From: Betaproteobacteria bacterium HGW-Betaproteobacteria-16
Lineage (GTDB): Bacteria; Pseudomonadota; Gammaproteobacteria; Burkholderiales; Burkholderiaceae_C
Reading direction: 5' to 3'
Length of the DNA stretch: 64,000 nucleotides
Assembly: GCA_002840835.1 (NCBI GenBank)
Contig: PHCQ01000001.1
Span: 1 to 64,000, forward strand
This document shows positions 36,740-45,770 of this stretch, one piece after another. The notes beneath the pieces were generated by a model. It was given only the letters and a program-made list of their open reading frames with translations, did not search any database and was not told the origin of the DNA. Made by a program: the position numbers and the translations under genes. Position 1 is the stretch's first letter; each line of letters starts with the position of its first letter.

Positions 36740-37480
36740 ATGCAAGCAGTGAATGTGCTGTGCATCAAGTGGGGCAAAAAATACGGGCCCGAGTACGTCA
36801 ACAAGCTGCACAGCATGGTCGGGCGCAACCTCAAGCGCCCGTTCCGCTTTGTGTGCCTGACCGACGATGCAGCGGGGATCGATCCCCAGATCGAGGTCAA
36901 ACCGATTCCGGCCATCGGTTTCGACGAGTTTGATCAACGCAAGCCCTGGACCTTCGCCCATGGCTGGCTCAAGCTCACCAGCTTCGCCAGCCCCCTGTAC
37001 GACCTGCAAGGCCGAACGCTTTTTCTCGATCTCGACATCGTCATCCTGGACAGCCTCGATCCCTTCTTCGAACAGAAGGGCGAGTTCATCGTGATCAGGG
37101 AGTGGGACAAGACGGACGGCACCGGCAACACGTCGGCCTACATCTACACCATCGGTGCGCACACCGACGCCCTCGACCATCTGAAGAACAACTACCCTGC
37201 CTCCATCGCCGACGTGCGCAACGAGCAGGAATTCATCACCGGTTACCTGTCGCGCCAGGGCAAGCTCAGTTACTGGCCCGAGGCATGGTGCCGCAGTTTC
37301 AAGCGCCACTGTCTGCGCCGCGGCCTGATGGGCTGGTTTGCACCACCCGTGATTCCACCGGGCGCGCGCATCATTGCCTTTCATGGCAAGCCCAACCCAC
37401 CTGATGCCATCGCGGGCGTGAGCGGCAAGTGGTACCGGCGCGTCATGCCCACCCAGTGGGTCGCCGACCATTGGCGGTGA
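36740..37480 (+). CDS. Glycosyltransferase-like protein, GT-A fold with DxD
   Basis: A 246-residue cytoplasmic protein. NVLCIKWGKKYGPEYVNKLHSMVGRNL and RFVCLTDD open the fold, and TLFLDLDIVILDSLDPFF carries the DxD motif (D-L-D near residue 97-99). A late FHGKPNP motif resembles the GT8-type HxGxxKPW end. The family is of unknown specificity. The gene overlaps the WaaA-KdkA start (GTGA), which suggests it modifies the lipopolysaccharide core. Confidence 0.72.
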   Translation: MQAVNVLCIKWGKKYGPEYVNKLHSMVGRNLKRPFRFVCLTDDAAGIDPQIEVKPIPAIGFDEFDQRKPWTFAHGWLKLTSFASPLYDLQGRTLFLDLDIVILDSLDPFFEQKGEFIVIREWDKTDGTGNTSAYIYTIGAHTDALDHLKNNYPASIADVRNEQEFITGYLSRQGKLSYWPEAWCRSFKRHCLRRGLMGWFAPPVIPPGARIIAFHGKPNPPDAIAGVSGKWYRRVMPTQWVADHWR

Positions 37481-39468
37481 GGGACCCGACCCCCTTGCAC
37501 CGGGGGTACCGCGTGCTCAGCCGGCTGCTGATGCTGCCCGTGCTGGCATGGCTGTGGTGGCGAGGTCGCAAGGAGCCGGGCTACCGCAGCCGCATGGGCG
37601 AACGGCTGGGCTTTCTGCGCCCCCATCCGGCTTCTTCGGGCTGCATCCTCATCCAGGCCGCGTCCGTGGGCGAAGTGCAGGCTGCACGCCCCTTGATTCA
37701 GGCCCTGCGCGGTCGCTGGCCCGACCACGCCCTCATGGTCAGCACCCACACGCCAACAGGTGCAGCCACCCTGCACAACCACTGGGGTGACGACATCGCG
37801 CATGTCTTTTCGCCGCTGGACACACCTGGTGCCTGTGGGCGTTTTCTGGACCGTCTGCAGCCCCGGATGTTGGTGTTGCTGGAGCGCGAGCTGTGGCCCG
37901 AAATGCTGCTGCAATGCCGCCAGCGCGCCATCCCGGTCGTACTGGTCAATGCCCGGCTTTCCGACCACTCCCTGCGTCTCTACCAGCGCTGGCCGGGCCT
38001 GATGGCGCCGATCTGGGCGCAGCTTGCGCTCGTGGCGGCCGCAGACGGTGCCAGCATGGCTCGTCTTCAAGCGCTTGGCATTCCGCCCGAGCGGCTGGTC
38101 AATACCGGCAACCTGAAGTTCGACACGCCACCACCGGCCGTCGATGAGCGGCCCGTGCCACCCTGGCTGAGCGGTCGCACCGTGATCGTGGCTGGCAGCA
38201 CGCACGAGGCCGAAGAAACTGCCCTGCTGTCGGCATGGCCGGCCTGGCAGGCTCGCCACCCGGGCGCCTTGCTGATCCTGGTGCCCCGCCATCCTCAGCG
38301 CTTTGAGGCCGTGGCAGACAGACTGGCAAAGCTCGGTCTGATTCATGCACGGCACAGCCTGGGCGAAATCCCCAAGCCCCAGACACAGGTGCTGCTGGGC
38401 GACACCATGGGCGAGCTGTCCCACTGGTACCGGTTGTGCACCGTGTGCTTCATCGGTGGCACCCTGGCACCCGTGGGCGGTCACAACCCGCTGGAAGCAC
38501 TGGCCTTGGGCAAACCCGTGCTCTTCGGCCCCCACATCCGCAACGCGCAGACCTTGTTTGAAGCCATTGAAGCCGCTGGCGCAGGGCAGCGCGTGGCAGA
38601 CGCTGATGAACTCCTTGCAATGGCAGAAGCCTGGATCGCACATCCCGATGACCTGAACCAGAAAGCACTGCGAGCCACCGAATTCATGCGGCTGCACCAG
38701 GGCGCCACCCAAAGGTGCATGCAGTCCCTGGAACCCCTGCTGGGGAATCCGCCCGCTCCCCTGCAATGTGTGGCGGTGCAGCATGAAACGCTCTGGTTCG
38801 ACGATTCCCGGCTGCCCGGCATTCACCTGGCACAGTTCACCCCGCCACCCACCCCCAGTGCTGAAGGCGTCCTGGCCACCGGTAGCGGCCGAGGCCAGGC
38901 GCACCTGGTGAACATCGCCGGCAATCATGCCGTGCTCAGACACTACCGCCGAGGCGGTCTCATGGCACGGCTCAGCGAAGACCAGTACTGGCGCAAACCC
39001 GCCGGGCTCAGCAGGGCCATGCGTGAATTCACCCTGCTGCGGTTCATGCGCTCCTGGGACTTGCCCGTCCCGGTGCCCCTGGCCGCTCGCCACCACCCTG
39101 ATGGCTGGTTTTACCGGGCCGACATTCTGGTCGAACTGATCCCGGACAGCCAGAACGTCGCGCAGTACCTGTCGCAACGTCCCCTGGAGCCGGGTGAATG
39201 GCATGCGCTGGGGCGGGTCATCCGGCAGCTCCACGACCGACAGATCTTTCATGCCGATCTCAATTGCCACAACCTGCTGCTCGACGCCAGGGGTCTGGCA
39301 TGGGTGGTGGACTTCGACCGGTGCGAGATCCGGCCCGGCTCCCCATGGAAGGACGCCAACCTGGCGCGCCTGCAGCGTTCGCTGCGCAAGGAAAAGGGAA
39401 AGCGTCCGGTCTTTCACTGGGATGATGGGGAATGGTCACACCTGATCCACGGCTATCACTCAATTTGA
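37477..39468 (+). CDS. waaA-kdkA: Fused Kdo transferase (WaaA) and Kdo kinase (KdkA)
   Basis: A 663-residue two-domain protein. Residues 1-425 are WaaA: an N-terminal membrane anchor (VLSRLLMLPVLAWLWW), ASVGEV with the expected base E66, the GT-B cleft, and FIGGTLAPVGGHNPLEALALGKPV. Residues about 430-663 are KdkA: IFHADLNCHNLLL with H592-x-D594 and VVDFDRCEI (D612, D614) form the kinase active site. WaaA adds Kdo to lipid IVA; KdkA phosphorylates that Kdo, as in Haemophilus, Vibrio and Bordetella, which carry mono-Kdo lipid A. The two are normally separate genes. No stop or frameshift separates them here. The start is GTG 37477, coupled to the preceding gene. Confidence 0.9.
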   Translation: MRDPTPLHRGYRVLSRLLMLPVLAWLWWRGRKEPGYRSRMGERLGFLRPHPASSGCILIQAASVGEVQAARPLIQALRGRWPDHALMVSTHTPTGAATLHNHWGDDIAHVFSPLDTPGACGRFLDRLQPRMLVLLERELWPEMLLQCRQRAIPVVLVNARLSDHSLRLYQRWPGLMAPIWAQLALVAAADGASMARLQALGIPPERLVNTGNLKFDTPPPAVDERPVPPWLSGRTVIVAGSTHEAEETALLSAWPAWQARHPGALLILVPRHPQRFEAVADRLAKLGLIHARHSLGEIPKPQTQVLLGDTMGELSHWYRLCTVCFIGGTLAPVGGHNPLEALALGKPVLFGPHIRNAQTLFEAIEAAGAGQRVADADELLAMAEAWIAHPDDLNQKALRATEFMRLHQGATQRCMQSLEPLLGNPPAPLQCVAVQHETLWFDDSRLPGIHLAQFTPPPTPSAEGVLATGSGRGQAHLVNIAGNHAVLRHYRRGGLMARLSEDQYWRKPAGLSRAMREFTLLRFMRSWDLPVPVPLAARHHPDGWFYRADILVELIPDSQNVAQYLSQRPLEPGEWHALGRVIRQLHDRQIFHADLNCHNLLLDARGLAWVVDFDRCEIRPGSPWKDANLARLQRSLRKEKGKRPVFHWDDGEWSHLIHGYHSI

Positions 39469-39575
39469 GGATCGAACCTGTTCCCACCCCTGCCCTGACC
39501 CCGACAACCGGTCCGCAGCTCCCCTTCATCGGCATCAATACAACAAAATAACTCCAATCGGTGTGGCAAAATCCC

Positions 39576-39724
39576 GGGTTGTCTGAAGGCACAGGCTCGG
39601 CAAAAGCCCGGTTCTGTGCACTAATCCGAGGCAGAAGCCAAACCAGTCCGGCAGGTGCCGGCCGCCACTGCCTCGCACACGCTCACTTCAGAACGCCCGG
39701 CTCCCGCAAGGAGCCGTGTTTTTT
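39576..39724 (+). ncRNA. Candidate structured RNA (three-way junction) with terminator
   Basis: A closing stem (TCTGAAG 39582-39588 with CTTCAGA 39686-39692, extended by GGG 39576-39578 with CCC 39696-39698) encloses two hairpins. One is GCACAG...CTGTGC (39589-39619). The other is CGAGGCAG...CTGCCTCG (39627-39675) with inner CCGGCA/TGCCGG. A terminator follows at 39698-39724. An extended -10-like TGG-CAAAAT (39564-39572) is at the right distance upstream. I compared it by memory with 6S, 4.5S, tmRNA and common riboswitches and found no match. It could be an sRNA, a riboswitch-like leader or a stable 3' end of waaA-kdkA. Confidence 0.5.
39698..39724 (+). terminator. Intrinsic terminator
   Basis: CGGCTCC / GGAGCCG, a 7-bp stem with a CGCAA loop, followed by TG and six T. 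Its left arm overlaps bases that could extend the closing stem of the upstream RNA (39696-39700), so the two may compete. Confidence 0.85.
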
Positions 39725-40008
39725 GTGGAACGACCGCAGATTCTTGGCGAATCCGCCCGGCCGGCTTGGTGCCTGTTCACATGTGCCACGGGCAAGGCGC
39801 CGCTTTGGAATACGCGTCCGTTCAATCCAGAAGGTTTACCTTTGCTCGCTCTCAGCGCCTCATTGCCATTGCTCACCGACCCAGCGCCGGTCGAGATGCT
39901 GCGGGCAACACAGCGTGAGCCTGTGGGCAAGGTTTCAGTGCGCTCATGTTCGGGCGCCCCCGCGTGCCACCAGCCCACTTTCCCGGCCCCGAAAACAAGG
40001 CCATCGCC

Positions 40009-41175
40009 ATGAAAATTGCAGTCGTCGGCACCGGTTACGTGGGCCTGTCCAATGCCGTTCTGCTGTCTCAGCACAACGATGCCGTGGCACTGGACATCGT
40101 TCCCTCCCGGGTGGAGGCCATCAATGCCGGCCGCAGCCCCATCGTCGACGACGACATCGCGCATTACCTCAAGCACAAGCCCCTGCGCCTCAAGGCAACG
40201 CTGGACAAGAACGAGGCCTATGCCGACGCCACCTACGTGGTGATCGCCACGCCCACCAACTACGACCCCCAGACCAACTATTTCAATACCGAGTCGGTCG
40301 AGAACGTGGCGCGCGACGTGATGGCGATCAACCCTGACGCCACGATGATCATCCGGTCCACGGTTCCCGTGGGCTACACCGCAGGCCTCAGGCAAACGCT
40401 GGGCACCCAGAACATTGTCTTCGTGCCCGAGTTCCTGCGTGAAGGCAAGGCCCTCCACGACAACCTGCACCCCTCGCGCATCATCGTGGGCGACAGCAAT
40501 GAGCCCGCGCAGCAGTTTGCACGTTTGCTGCAACAGGCTGCCATCACGGCCGACGCGCCGGTGCTGTTCACCGACTCGACCGAAGCGGAAGCCATCAAGC
40601 TGTTTTCTAACACCTACCTCGCCATGCGCGTGGCTTTCTTCAACGAGCTCGACAGCTATGCCGTGGTCCACGGCCTCGATACCCGCCAGATCATCGAAGG
40701 TGTCAGCCTCGACCCCCGCATCGGCAACCACTACAACAACCCATCGTTTGGCTATGGCGGCTACTGCCTGCCCAAAGACACCAAGCAGTTGCTGGCCAAC
40801 TACCAGGACGTTCCGCAAAACCTCATTCAGGCCATTGTTCAGTCGAACACGACCCGCAAGGACTTCATTGCCGAATGCATCATCCGCAAACGGCCTCGCA
40901 CCGTGGGCGTGCACCGCCTGATCATGAAGTCAGGCTCCGACAACTTCAGATCTTCCAGCATCCAGGGGATCATGAAGCGCATCAAGGCCAAAGGCATTGA
41001 AGTGATCGTGTACGAGCCTGCCCTGGGCGAGCCGGAGTTTTTCAACTCGCGCGTCATCGATGACCTGGAAGAATTCAAGCGACTGTCCGACCTGATCATC
41101 GCGAACCGCATGACGCCGGCCCTGGAGGACGTGAAAGACAAGGTCTTCACCCGTGACCTCTTTGAAAGCGACTGA
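40009..41175 (+). CDS. ugd: UDP-glucose 6-dehydrogenase
   Basis: A 388-residue nucleotide-sugar dehydrogenase that makes UDP-glucuronate with two NAD+. The NAD motif [17 protein letters not shown] opens the protein. [24 protein letters not shown], the [21 protein letters not shown] helix with the catalytic Lys, and [15 protein letters not shown] with the catalytic Cys follow. Its length and the [10 protein letters not shown] start match the short E. coli Ugd type, distinct from the longer WbpO-type enzyme at the end of the window. It heads the polysaccharide genes. Confidence 0.94.
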   Translation: MKIAVVGTGYVGLSNAVLLSQHNDAVALDIVPSRVEAINAGRSPIVDDDIAHYLKHKPLRLKATLDKNEAYADATYVVIATPTNYDPQTNYFNTESVENVARDVMAINPDATMIIRSTVPVGYTAGLRQTLGTQNIVFVPEFLREGKALHDNLHPSRIIVGDSNEPAQQFARLLQQAAITADAPVLFTDSTEAEAIKLFSNTYLAMRVAFFNELDSYAVVHGLDTRQIIEGVSLDPRIGNHYNNPSFGYGGYCLPKDTKQLLANYQDVPQNLIQAIVQSNTTRKDFIAECIIRKRPRTVGVHRLIMKSGSDNFRSSSIQGIMKRIKAKGIEVIVYEPALGEPEFFNSRVIDDLEEFKRLSDLIIANRMTPALEDVKDKVFTRDLFESD

Positions 41176-41233
41176 TCCCGCCTTGTTCGCCCAGCATCTC
41201 CAAGAACCTCTTTTTTCTGTTGAAGCCATCTCC

Positions 41234-43087
41234 ATGAAAACGAACCTCCGCCAAACCGCCGTGTACTCTGCCGTGATGCTGTGCATCGTCCTGACTGGCT
41301 GCGCCAGCTCGGGCGGCCAATCCGCCGATGCCGCCCCTCCCGGCGCGCTCGCGAGCAATCCGTTTGCGGCACCGGGGGCGACGTCATACGACCAAGTCAG
41401 GGTGAAAACGCTGCGCGTCTTCGGTGACAGCTATTCCTCACCGGCCTTCACCGATTCCCGGGGCAGCATCAACTGGGCCACCGAGCTTCAGAACCGGGGC
41501 CGTGCCGAGCGGGTGGACAACTATGCCATCGGCGGCGCAGCTGCCGCCAAGGGCACCAGCACGGCCTTTGATCGCCAGGTCGATTCCGCCCTCAAGGGCA
41601 ACAACCCCATTGGCAATGGCGATCTGGCTGTCGTTTATTTCGGCTACAACGACATCGGCATCAACGGCAGCGCGGACGGCCTGCGCCGGGCCCGCGCTGG
41701 CTACTACGACAGCCTCAATACATTGATCGATGCGGGTGCCTCCTCCGGCAACAACCGCATATTTGTCACCCAGATTCACGACTGGAGCCGCAACCCTCGC
41801 AACGATCCCAAGACGGCCGGTCAGGTCGTGTTATGGAACAACTTCATTGCCGACCAGGCGAACGCCCATGCCAACGTGGTGGCGGTTGACCTGTTCACCG
41901 TCTTCAACCGCATCTACGAGGACCCGGCGCGATTCGGTTTCGTCAACGTCACCACGCGTGATTACGGCCGTTCGTCCATCGATGCGCTTTACATGGATCT
42001 GAACCACTTCGGAAGCCTCGGCCAGAACGTCATCTCCCGCACCTTTGAACACTACCTCACCCGCGGCTGGGAGTGGGCCAGCACCATCAACGCTGGCGCC
42101 GAAGCTGCCCTGCACCTGAACCAGGACATCGACAACGAGGTACTTCTGTTCAAACACAACAGCCGGAACCGGCCCACCTCGGGCTTCGCTGTGCAGGCCA
42201 TGGGCAGTCTGGCCGATCAGGCCTACCGCCCGGCTCGCTACGAAATGTTCCCCGGTTCCTCAAGCCCCACCCGCGTTGACATGACGGGCAAGCTCAACCT
42301 GGCAGGCAGCAATACCCGCGGCCTGGCGTTGAGCTTCCAGCCCGTGCAAGAGGTGGGCACAGGTTCGAGCCGGATTGGCCTGGCCATCAACTCCAGCCAA
42401 ACACCGCACTACTTCAACGAGCGCCACAGTTCGCTCTCACAGAAGTCGGACTTCAACGCCACCACGATGTTCTGGCACAAGGCCGTGCGCGGCTTTGACT
42501 TCACCACCCAGGCCTCATTCCTGCGCACGAAGCACGACAGCTACAAATACGACGACCTGCTCGATCTGAGCGTTGCCAACGCGGGCGCAGGCTCCACCTG
42601 GTCGTTCGAACAGCGCCTGCGCCATTCCAGTCGACAGGGGAACATGACCGTGTCGCCCTGGGTGTCCCTCACGCACCTCACCCACACGCTGGACGCGCAG
42701 ACCGCGCAGTCGATCTACACCTCCGATGTGCACTACGCCGCCACGCGTTCCAGCGAATGGCTGTCAGGCGTTGGACTGGACCTGCAGTCCGACCCGATCG
42801 AACTGGGTCATCGCCGCAGCATGACCCTGGGCGCCGGCATCAGCCACCTGTTCAGCCTCAAACGCGATTCGGTGGGCGTGGCCATGCAGGAAACCGGCGG
42901 TTTCGGCGCCTACGGTGCGGTGCAGCGCGAGGTGTTCGCCCGCCCGCGCATCAACCGCACACAGATCGGGTTCAACGCCGCCGTCTCACTCTCGCCCACG
43001 TTCAATGTGCAAGCCTTCTACGCCACCGACGCCGGCGACATGAAGCAAGGCCAGCGCGTGAGCTTGCAGGCCAACATGCAGTTCTGA
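41234..43087 (+). CDS. SGNH esterase fused to an autotransporter barrel, with lipobox
   Basis: A 617-residue surface protein. The signal peptide ends in a lipobox (VLTGC, Cys23). After a disordered stretch, residues 58-300 form an SGNH/GDSL hydrolase: GDSYSS (G64-D65-S66), GYND (137-140, with the oxyanion Asn139) and DLNH (255-258, catalytic Asp and His). From about 340 to the C-terminal QF the sequence is strand-like and aromatic, as in EstA-type autotransporter barrels. Autotransporters normally lack lipid modification. Between ugd and a glycosyltransferase, the enzyme may deacylate the exported polysaccharide (inference). The start ATG 41234 is fixed by the lipobox distance. Confidence 0.82.
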   Translation: MKTNLRQTAVYSAVMLCIVLTGCASSGGQSADAAPPGALASNPFAAPGATSYDQVRVKTLRVFGDSYSSPAFTDSRGSINWATELQNRGRAERVDNYAIGGAAAAKGTSTAFDRQVDSALKGNNPIGNGDLAVVYFGYNDIGINGSADGLRRARAGYYDSLNTLIDAGASSGNNRIFVTQIHDWSRNPRNDPKTAGQVVLWNNFIADQANAHANVVAVDLFTVFNRIYEDPARFGFVNVTTRDYGRSSIDALYMDLNHFGSLGQNVISRTFEHYLTRGWEWASTINAGAEAALHLNQDIDNEVLLFKHNSRNRPTSGFAVQAMGSLADQAYRPARYEMFPGSSSPTRVDMTGKLNLAGSNTRGLALSFQPVQEVGTGSSRIGLAINSSQTPHYFNERHSSLSQKSDFNATTMFWHKAVRGFDFTTQASFLRTKHDSYKYDDLLDLSVANAGAGSTWSFEQRLRHSSRQGNMTVSPWVSLTHLTHTLDAQTAQSIYTSDVHYAATRSSEWLSGVGLDLQSDPIELGHRRSMTLGAGISHLFSLKRDSVGVAMQETGGFGAYGAVQREVFARPRINRTQIGFNAAVSLSPTFNVQAFYATDAGDMKQGQRVSLQANMQF

Positions 43088-43160
43088 CCGAGCGCGCCAT
43101 CCTTTTGCTGAATCCATCCACACGCCGGCAGCCCCCATGGGGCATGCAAGGCTCAAGAAC

Positions 43161-44222
43161 ATGAAAATTCTCTACGTCGCGGGACGGGAAGAAACCTACT
43201 CAAGAACGCGCATCGTGTTGCGTGCGCTGCGCGAAAAGGGCCACGAAGTCATCACCTGCCTTCCGCCCGACCGTTCCTTCAAGAATTATCCGCGCCTCCT
43301 TTGGAACACGCTGCTGAAGGCGCCGCAGTGCGACGTGGTGCTGGTCGGTTTCTACGGCCAGCTGCTGGTCCCGTTCATTCGCCTGCTCACCTGGAAGCCG
43401 ATCGTGTTCGACATGTACATCGGCACCTACGAGACCATGGTGTTCGATCGCCAGAAAACCCAGCCCGGCACCCTGATGGCGCGCATCTATGCCCTCAGCG
43501 ACTGGCTCTCGTACAAGATGGCGGACGTCTCCATCCTGGACACGCACCACGCCATTGCCCACTTCGGCAAGGTGATCGGCAGCGACACCAAAAAGCTGCA
43601 GCGGCTGTTCCTGGCCGTGGACGACTCGGCCATCTACCCCCGTGAAGCCGACCGGCCACACGATGGGTTTCTGGTGCATTTCCACGGCGAGTTCTCGCCC
43701 TTCCACGGCGTGCGCATCATCCTGCAGGCAGCCAAGCTGCTGGAAGACCAGAACGTGCGCTTCCAGATCATCGGCAAAGGCATCACCTACGAAGAGGACA
43801 TGCAGCTCGGCCGCGACCTGGGCCTGAAGAACGTGACCTTCGTGGACACCGTGTCGTACGCCGACCTGGCGGTGTATATGGCCCGTGCCGATGTGTGCCT
43901 GGGCATTTTTGGTGACAATGCGAGGGCCCAGCTGGTCATGACCAACAAGGCCATCGAGGCCATTGGCATGGCCAAGCCCCTGATCACCCGCACCAACCAA
44001 CCCATACAGGAACTCTTCACGCACCGCGAGAACGCATTTCTGGTCGAGCCAGCGAACCCGCAGGCCCTGGCCAACGCGATCCTCGAGCTGCAGGCCAACC
44101 CCGCGTTGCGCGAGTCGATGGCAAAGAAGGCCTACGAAACCTTCCAGGCCAACTGCACCATCGCGCAGCTGGGCAACAGCCTGGACCGCATCATCCGCAG
44201 CGTGCTCAAGCGCCCGGCCTGA
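43161..44222 (+). CDS. Glycosyltransferase, GT4-like (GT-B fold)
   Basis: A 353-residue protein. MKILYVAGREETYSRTRIVLRALREKGHEV is a typical N-terminal GT-B half, and the C-terminal half has VHFHGEFSPFHGVRIILQAAKLLED, IIGKGITYEEDM and LGIFGDNARAQLVMTNKAIEAIGMAKPLITR with the donor-binding acidic residue. Donor and acceptor are unknown. The start is ATG 43161, separated by 73 bp from the autotransporter gene. Confidence 0.88.
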   Translation: MKILYVAGREETYSRTRIVLRALREKGHEVITCLPPDRSFKNYPRLLWNTLLKAPQCDVVLVGFYGQLLVPFIRLLTWKPIVFDMYIGTYETMVFDRQKTQPGTLMARIYALSDWLSYKMADVSILDTHHAIAHFGKVIGSDTKKLQRLFLAVDDSAIYPREADRPHDGFLVHFHGEFSPFHGVRIILQAAKLLEDQNVRFQIIGKGITYEEDMQLGRDLGLKNVTFVDTVSYADLAVYMARADVCLGIFGDNARAQLVMTNKAIEAIGMAKPLITRTNQPIQELFTHRENAFLVEPANPQALANAILELQANPALRESMAKKAYETFQANCTIAQLGNSLDRIIRSVLKRPA

Positions 44223-44294
44223 CCACCCCGACAGCCCGCGTGGCTCGCCCGGCCTCCCAACCGGGCTTCGAACAGACACACAAAAGGACCCTGA

Positions 44295-45623
44295 ATGGAA
44301 CACACCCAAAACCTGATCCTCGGCGCCGGCCTCACCGGCTTGAGCACCGGCTACCACCTCAAGAACGGCGACTACCAGATTTACGAGAAGCTACATGAAG
44401 TGGGTGGTCTGTGCCGTTCAGAAGAAGTCAACGGCTTCCTGTTCGACTACGCGCCTCACATCCTGTACACGGTCAATCCTTATGCGCATGAGCTGATCCA
44501 CACCCTGCTCAAGGGCAACATCGAGATCAAGAAACGCAAGGCCTTCATCTACCACGGCAAGTACGACCTGTACACGCAGTTCCCGTACCAGGCCCACCTC
44601 CACGGCCTGCCGGCCAAGGACATCATCGAGTGCCTCAGCGGCCTGGTGGAAGTGCTGCGCGACCCCGATCGTCCGAAACCCCAGAACTACCGCGAGTGGA
44701 TGTACTGGCGCTTCGGTAAGGGCATTGCCGAGCAGCTGATGATCCCGTACGCCGAGCGCATCTGGACCATTGATCCCAAGCACATGAACTTCAGCTGGAT
44801 CGACCGCCGCGTGCCTGAGCCCGACTTCGAGGCCGTCTTGCGCGGCGCGCTGCAGGACGAAGACGACCGCACCGGCTTCAACCAGGAGTTCTGGTACCCC
44901 ATTGAAGGCGCGATCGAGTCGTTGCCGGTGGCCCTGGCCAAAGGGGTGAAGAACATCCATCTGAACCACACAGTCACGAAGATCGACCCGAAAGCCAAGC
45001 AGGTCACCTTCGACACCGGCAAGGTGGTGAGCTACCAGAACCTGGTTTACTCGCTGTCGCTGACCCACCTGCCACATTTCATCGACGAGATCCCCCAGCA
45101 CGTGCTGGACGCGATCAATGGTCTGCAGTTCAACCAGATCGAGTGCGTGAACATCGGCATCAACCGGCCCGACATCAGCCCCTACCACTGGCTGTACTTC
45201 CACGAGGCGGAAGAATTCATCTTCCACCGCATCAGCTTCCCTCGCAATGCGTCAGAGAAAACCTGCCCGCCCGGCACCAGTTCGGTGTGCTGCGAGATCT
45301 CTTACTCCAAGCACCGCCCCCTGCGCGTGCAAGGTCGCGAAGCGCTCATCCAGGCCACCATCGACGGACTGGTCAAGGCCAAGATCATGCGTCCAGACGA
45401 CGAGGTGCTGGCGGCCGACGTGCTGACTGTCGACCCGGCCTACGTGATCTACGACCTCGACTACGAGAAAAACGTGAAGATCATTCACGACTACCTGGTG
45501 AGCCTCGACATTCACCCCTGCGGGCGGTTTGGCGACTGGCAGTACTACAACATGGACCACAGCATCCTGAGTGGCAAGCGCATCGCCGACCTGATCAACG
45601 ACCGGGACGCCGTGGCCGCCTGA
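44295..45623 (+). CDS. FAD-dependent amine-oxidase-fold enzyme
   Basis: A 442-residue flavoprotein. The dinucleotide motif is LILGAGLTGLSTGYHL (about 7-22), followed by YEKLHEVGGLCRSEEVNGFLFDYAPH, the usual GG-doublet of the protoporphyrinogen oxidase/UDP-galactopyranose mutase superfamily. YYNMDHSILSGKRIADLI near the end is the second FAD motif. In sugar clusters such enzymes are often annotated as UGM-like or NAD(P)-binding oxidoreductases. UDP-Gal to UDP-Galf conversion is possible but not proven. No UGM-specific motif was confirmed. Confidence 0.75.
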   Translation: MEHTQNLILGAGLTGLSTGYHLKNGDYQIYEKLHEVGGLCRSEEVNGFLFDYAPHILYTVNPYAHELIHTLLKGNIEIKKRKAFIYHGKYDLYTQFPYQAHLHGLPAKDIIECLSGLVEVLRDPDRPKPQNYREWMYWRFGKGIAEQLMIPYAERIWTIDPKHMNFSWIDRRVPEPDFEAVLRGALQDEDDRTGFNQEFWYPIEGAIESLPVALAKGVKNIHLNHTVTKIDPKAKQVTFDTGKVVSYQNLVYSLSLTHLPHFIDEIPQHVLDAINGLQFNQIECVNIGINRPDISPYHWLYFHEAEEFIFHRISFPRNASEKTCPPGTSSVCCEISYSKHRPLRVQGREALIQATIDGLVKAKIMRPDDEVLAADVLTVDPAYVIYDLDYEKNVKIIHDYLVSLDIHPCGRFGDWQYYNMDHSILSGKRIADLINDRDAVAA

Positions 45624-45694
45624 GCCTCGGCCGGGCATCGCTGACACAGGCGGGGTCTGGCCACTTCGCTGCCCGTGCCGCGCCCGATCCCGAG

Positions 45695-45720
45695 ACGGGT
45701 GGGACGGGTGGGACGGGTGG
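45695..45720 (+). repeat. Three tandem copies of a 9-bp unit
   Basis: ACGGGTGGG repeated three times (the last unit minus one base) 50 bp before the flippase-like gene. Unit number could vary by slippage. In the long upstream frame it would encode Arg-Val-Gly repeats. Confidence 0.7.
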
Positions 45721-45770
45721 CAACACCTTCGGGCCGCCCCGGCCGTTTTGTACCTGCGTCTGCCACAGAC

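Larger units (their letters stand above)
39469..40008 (+). other. 540-bp gene-free region
   Basis: Between waaA-kdkA and ugd. The first half holds the candidate structured RNA and terminator described separately. The 280 bp after the terminator (39726-40008) show no credible gene or obvious promoter; an open 98-codon frame there has non-coding composition. Confidence 0.6.

Noticed and set aside
39576-39724. Identification as 6S RNA, 4.5S RNA or a cobalamin/GEMM riboswitch
   Set aside because: The diagnostic conserved blocks of these RNAs, as far as I remember them, are absent; kept only as an unnamed candidate.
39716-40012. 98-codon frame between the terminator and ugd, ending in ATGA with ugd
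   Set aside because: Its GTG start lies inside the terminator and the composition (Pro, Arg, Ser, Ala) is not protein-like; the overlap looks like chance.
39688-40914. 408-codon minus-strand open frame
   Set aside because: Mostly antisense to ugd; shadow composition.
43200-44357. 385-codon minus-strand open frame
   Set aside because: Antisense to the GT4 gene; His/Val/Asp-rich shadow pattern.
45695-45720. CRISPR-like repeats
   Set aside because: Units are only 9 bp, directly adjacent and without spacers.
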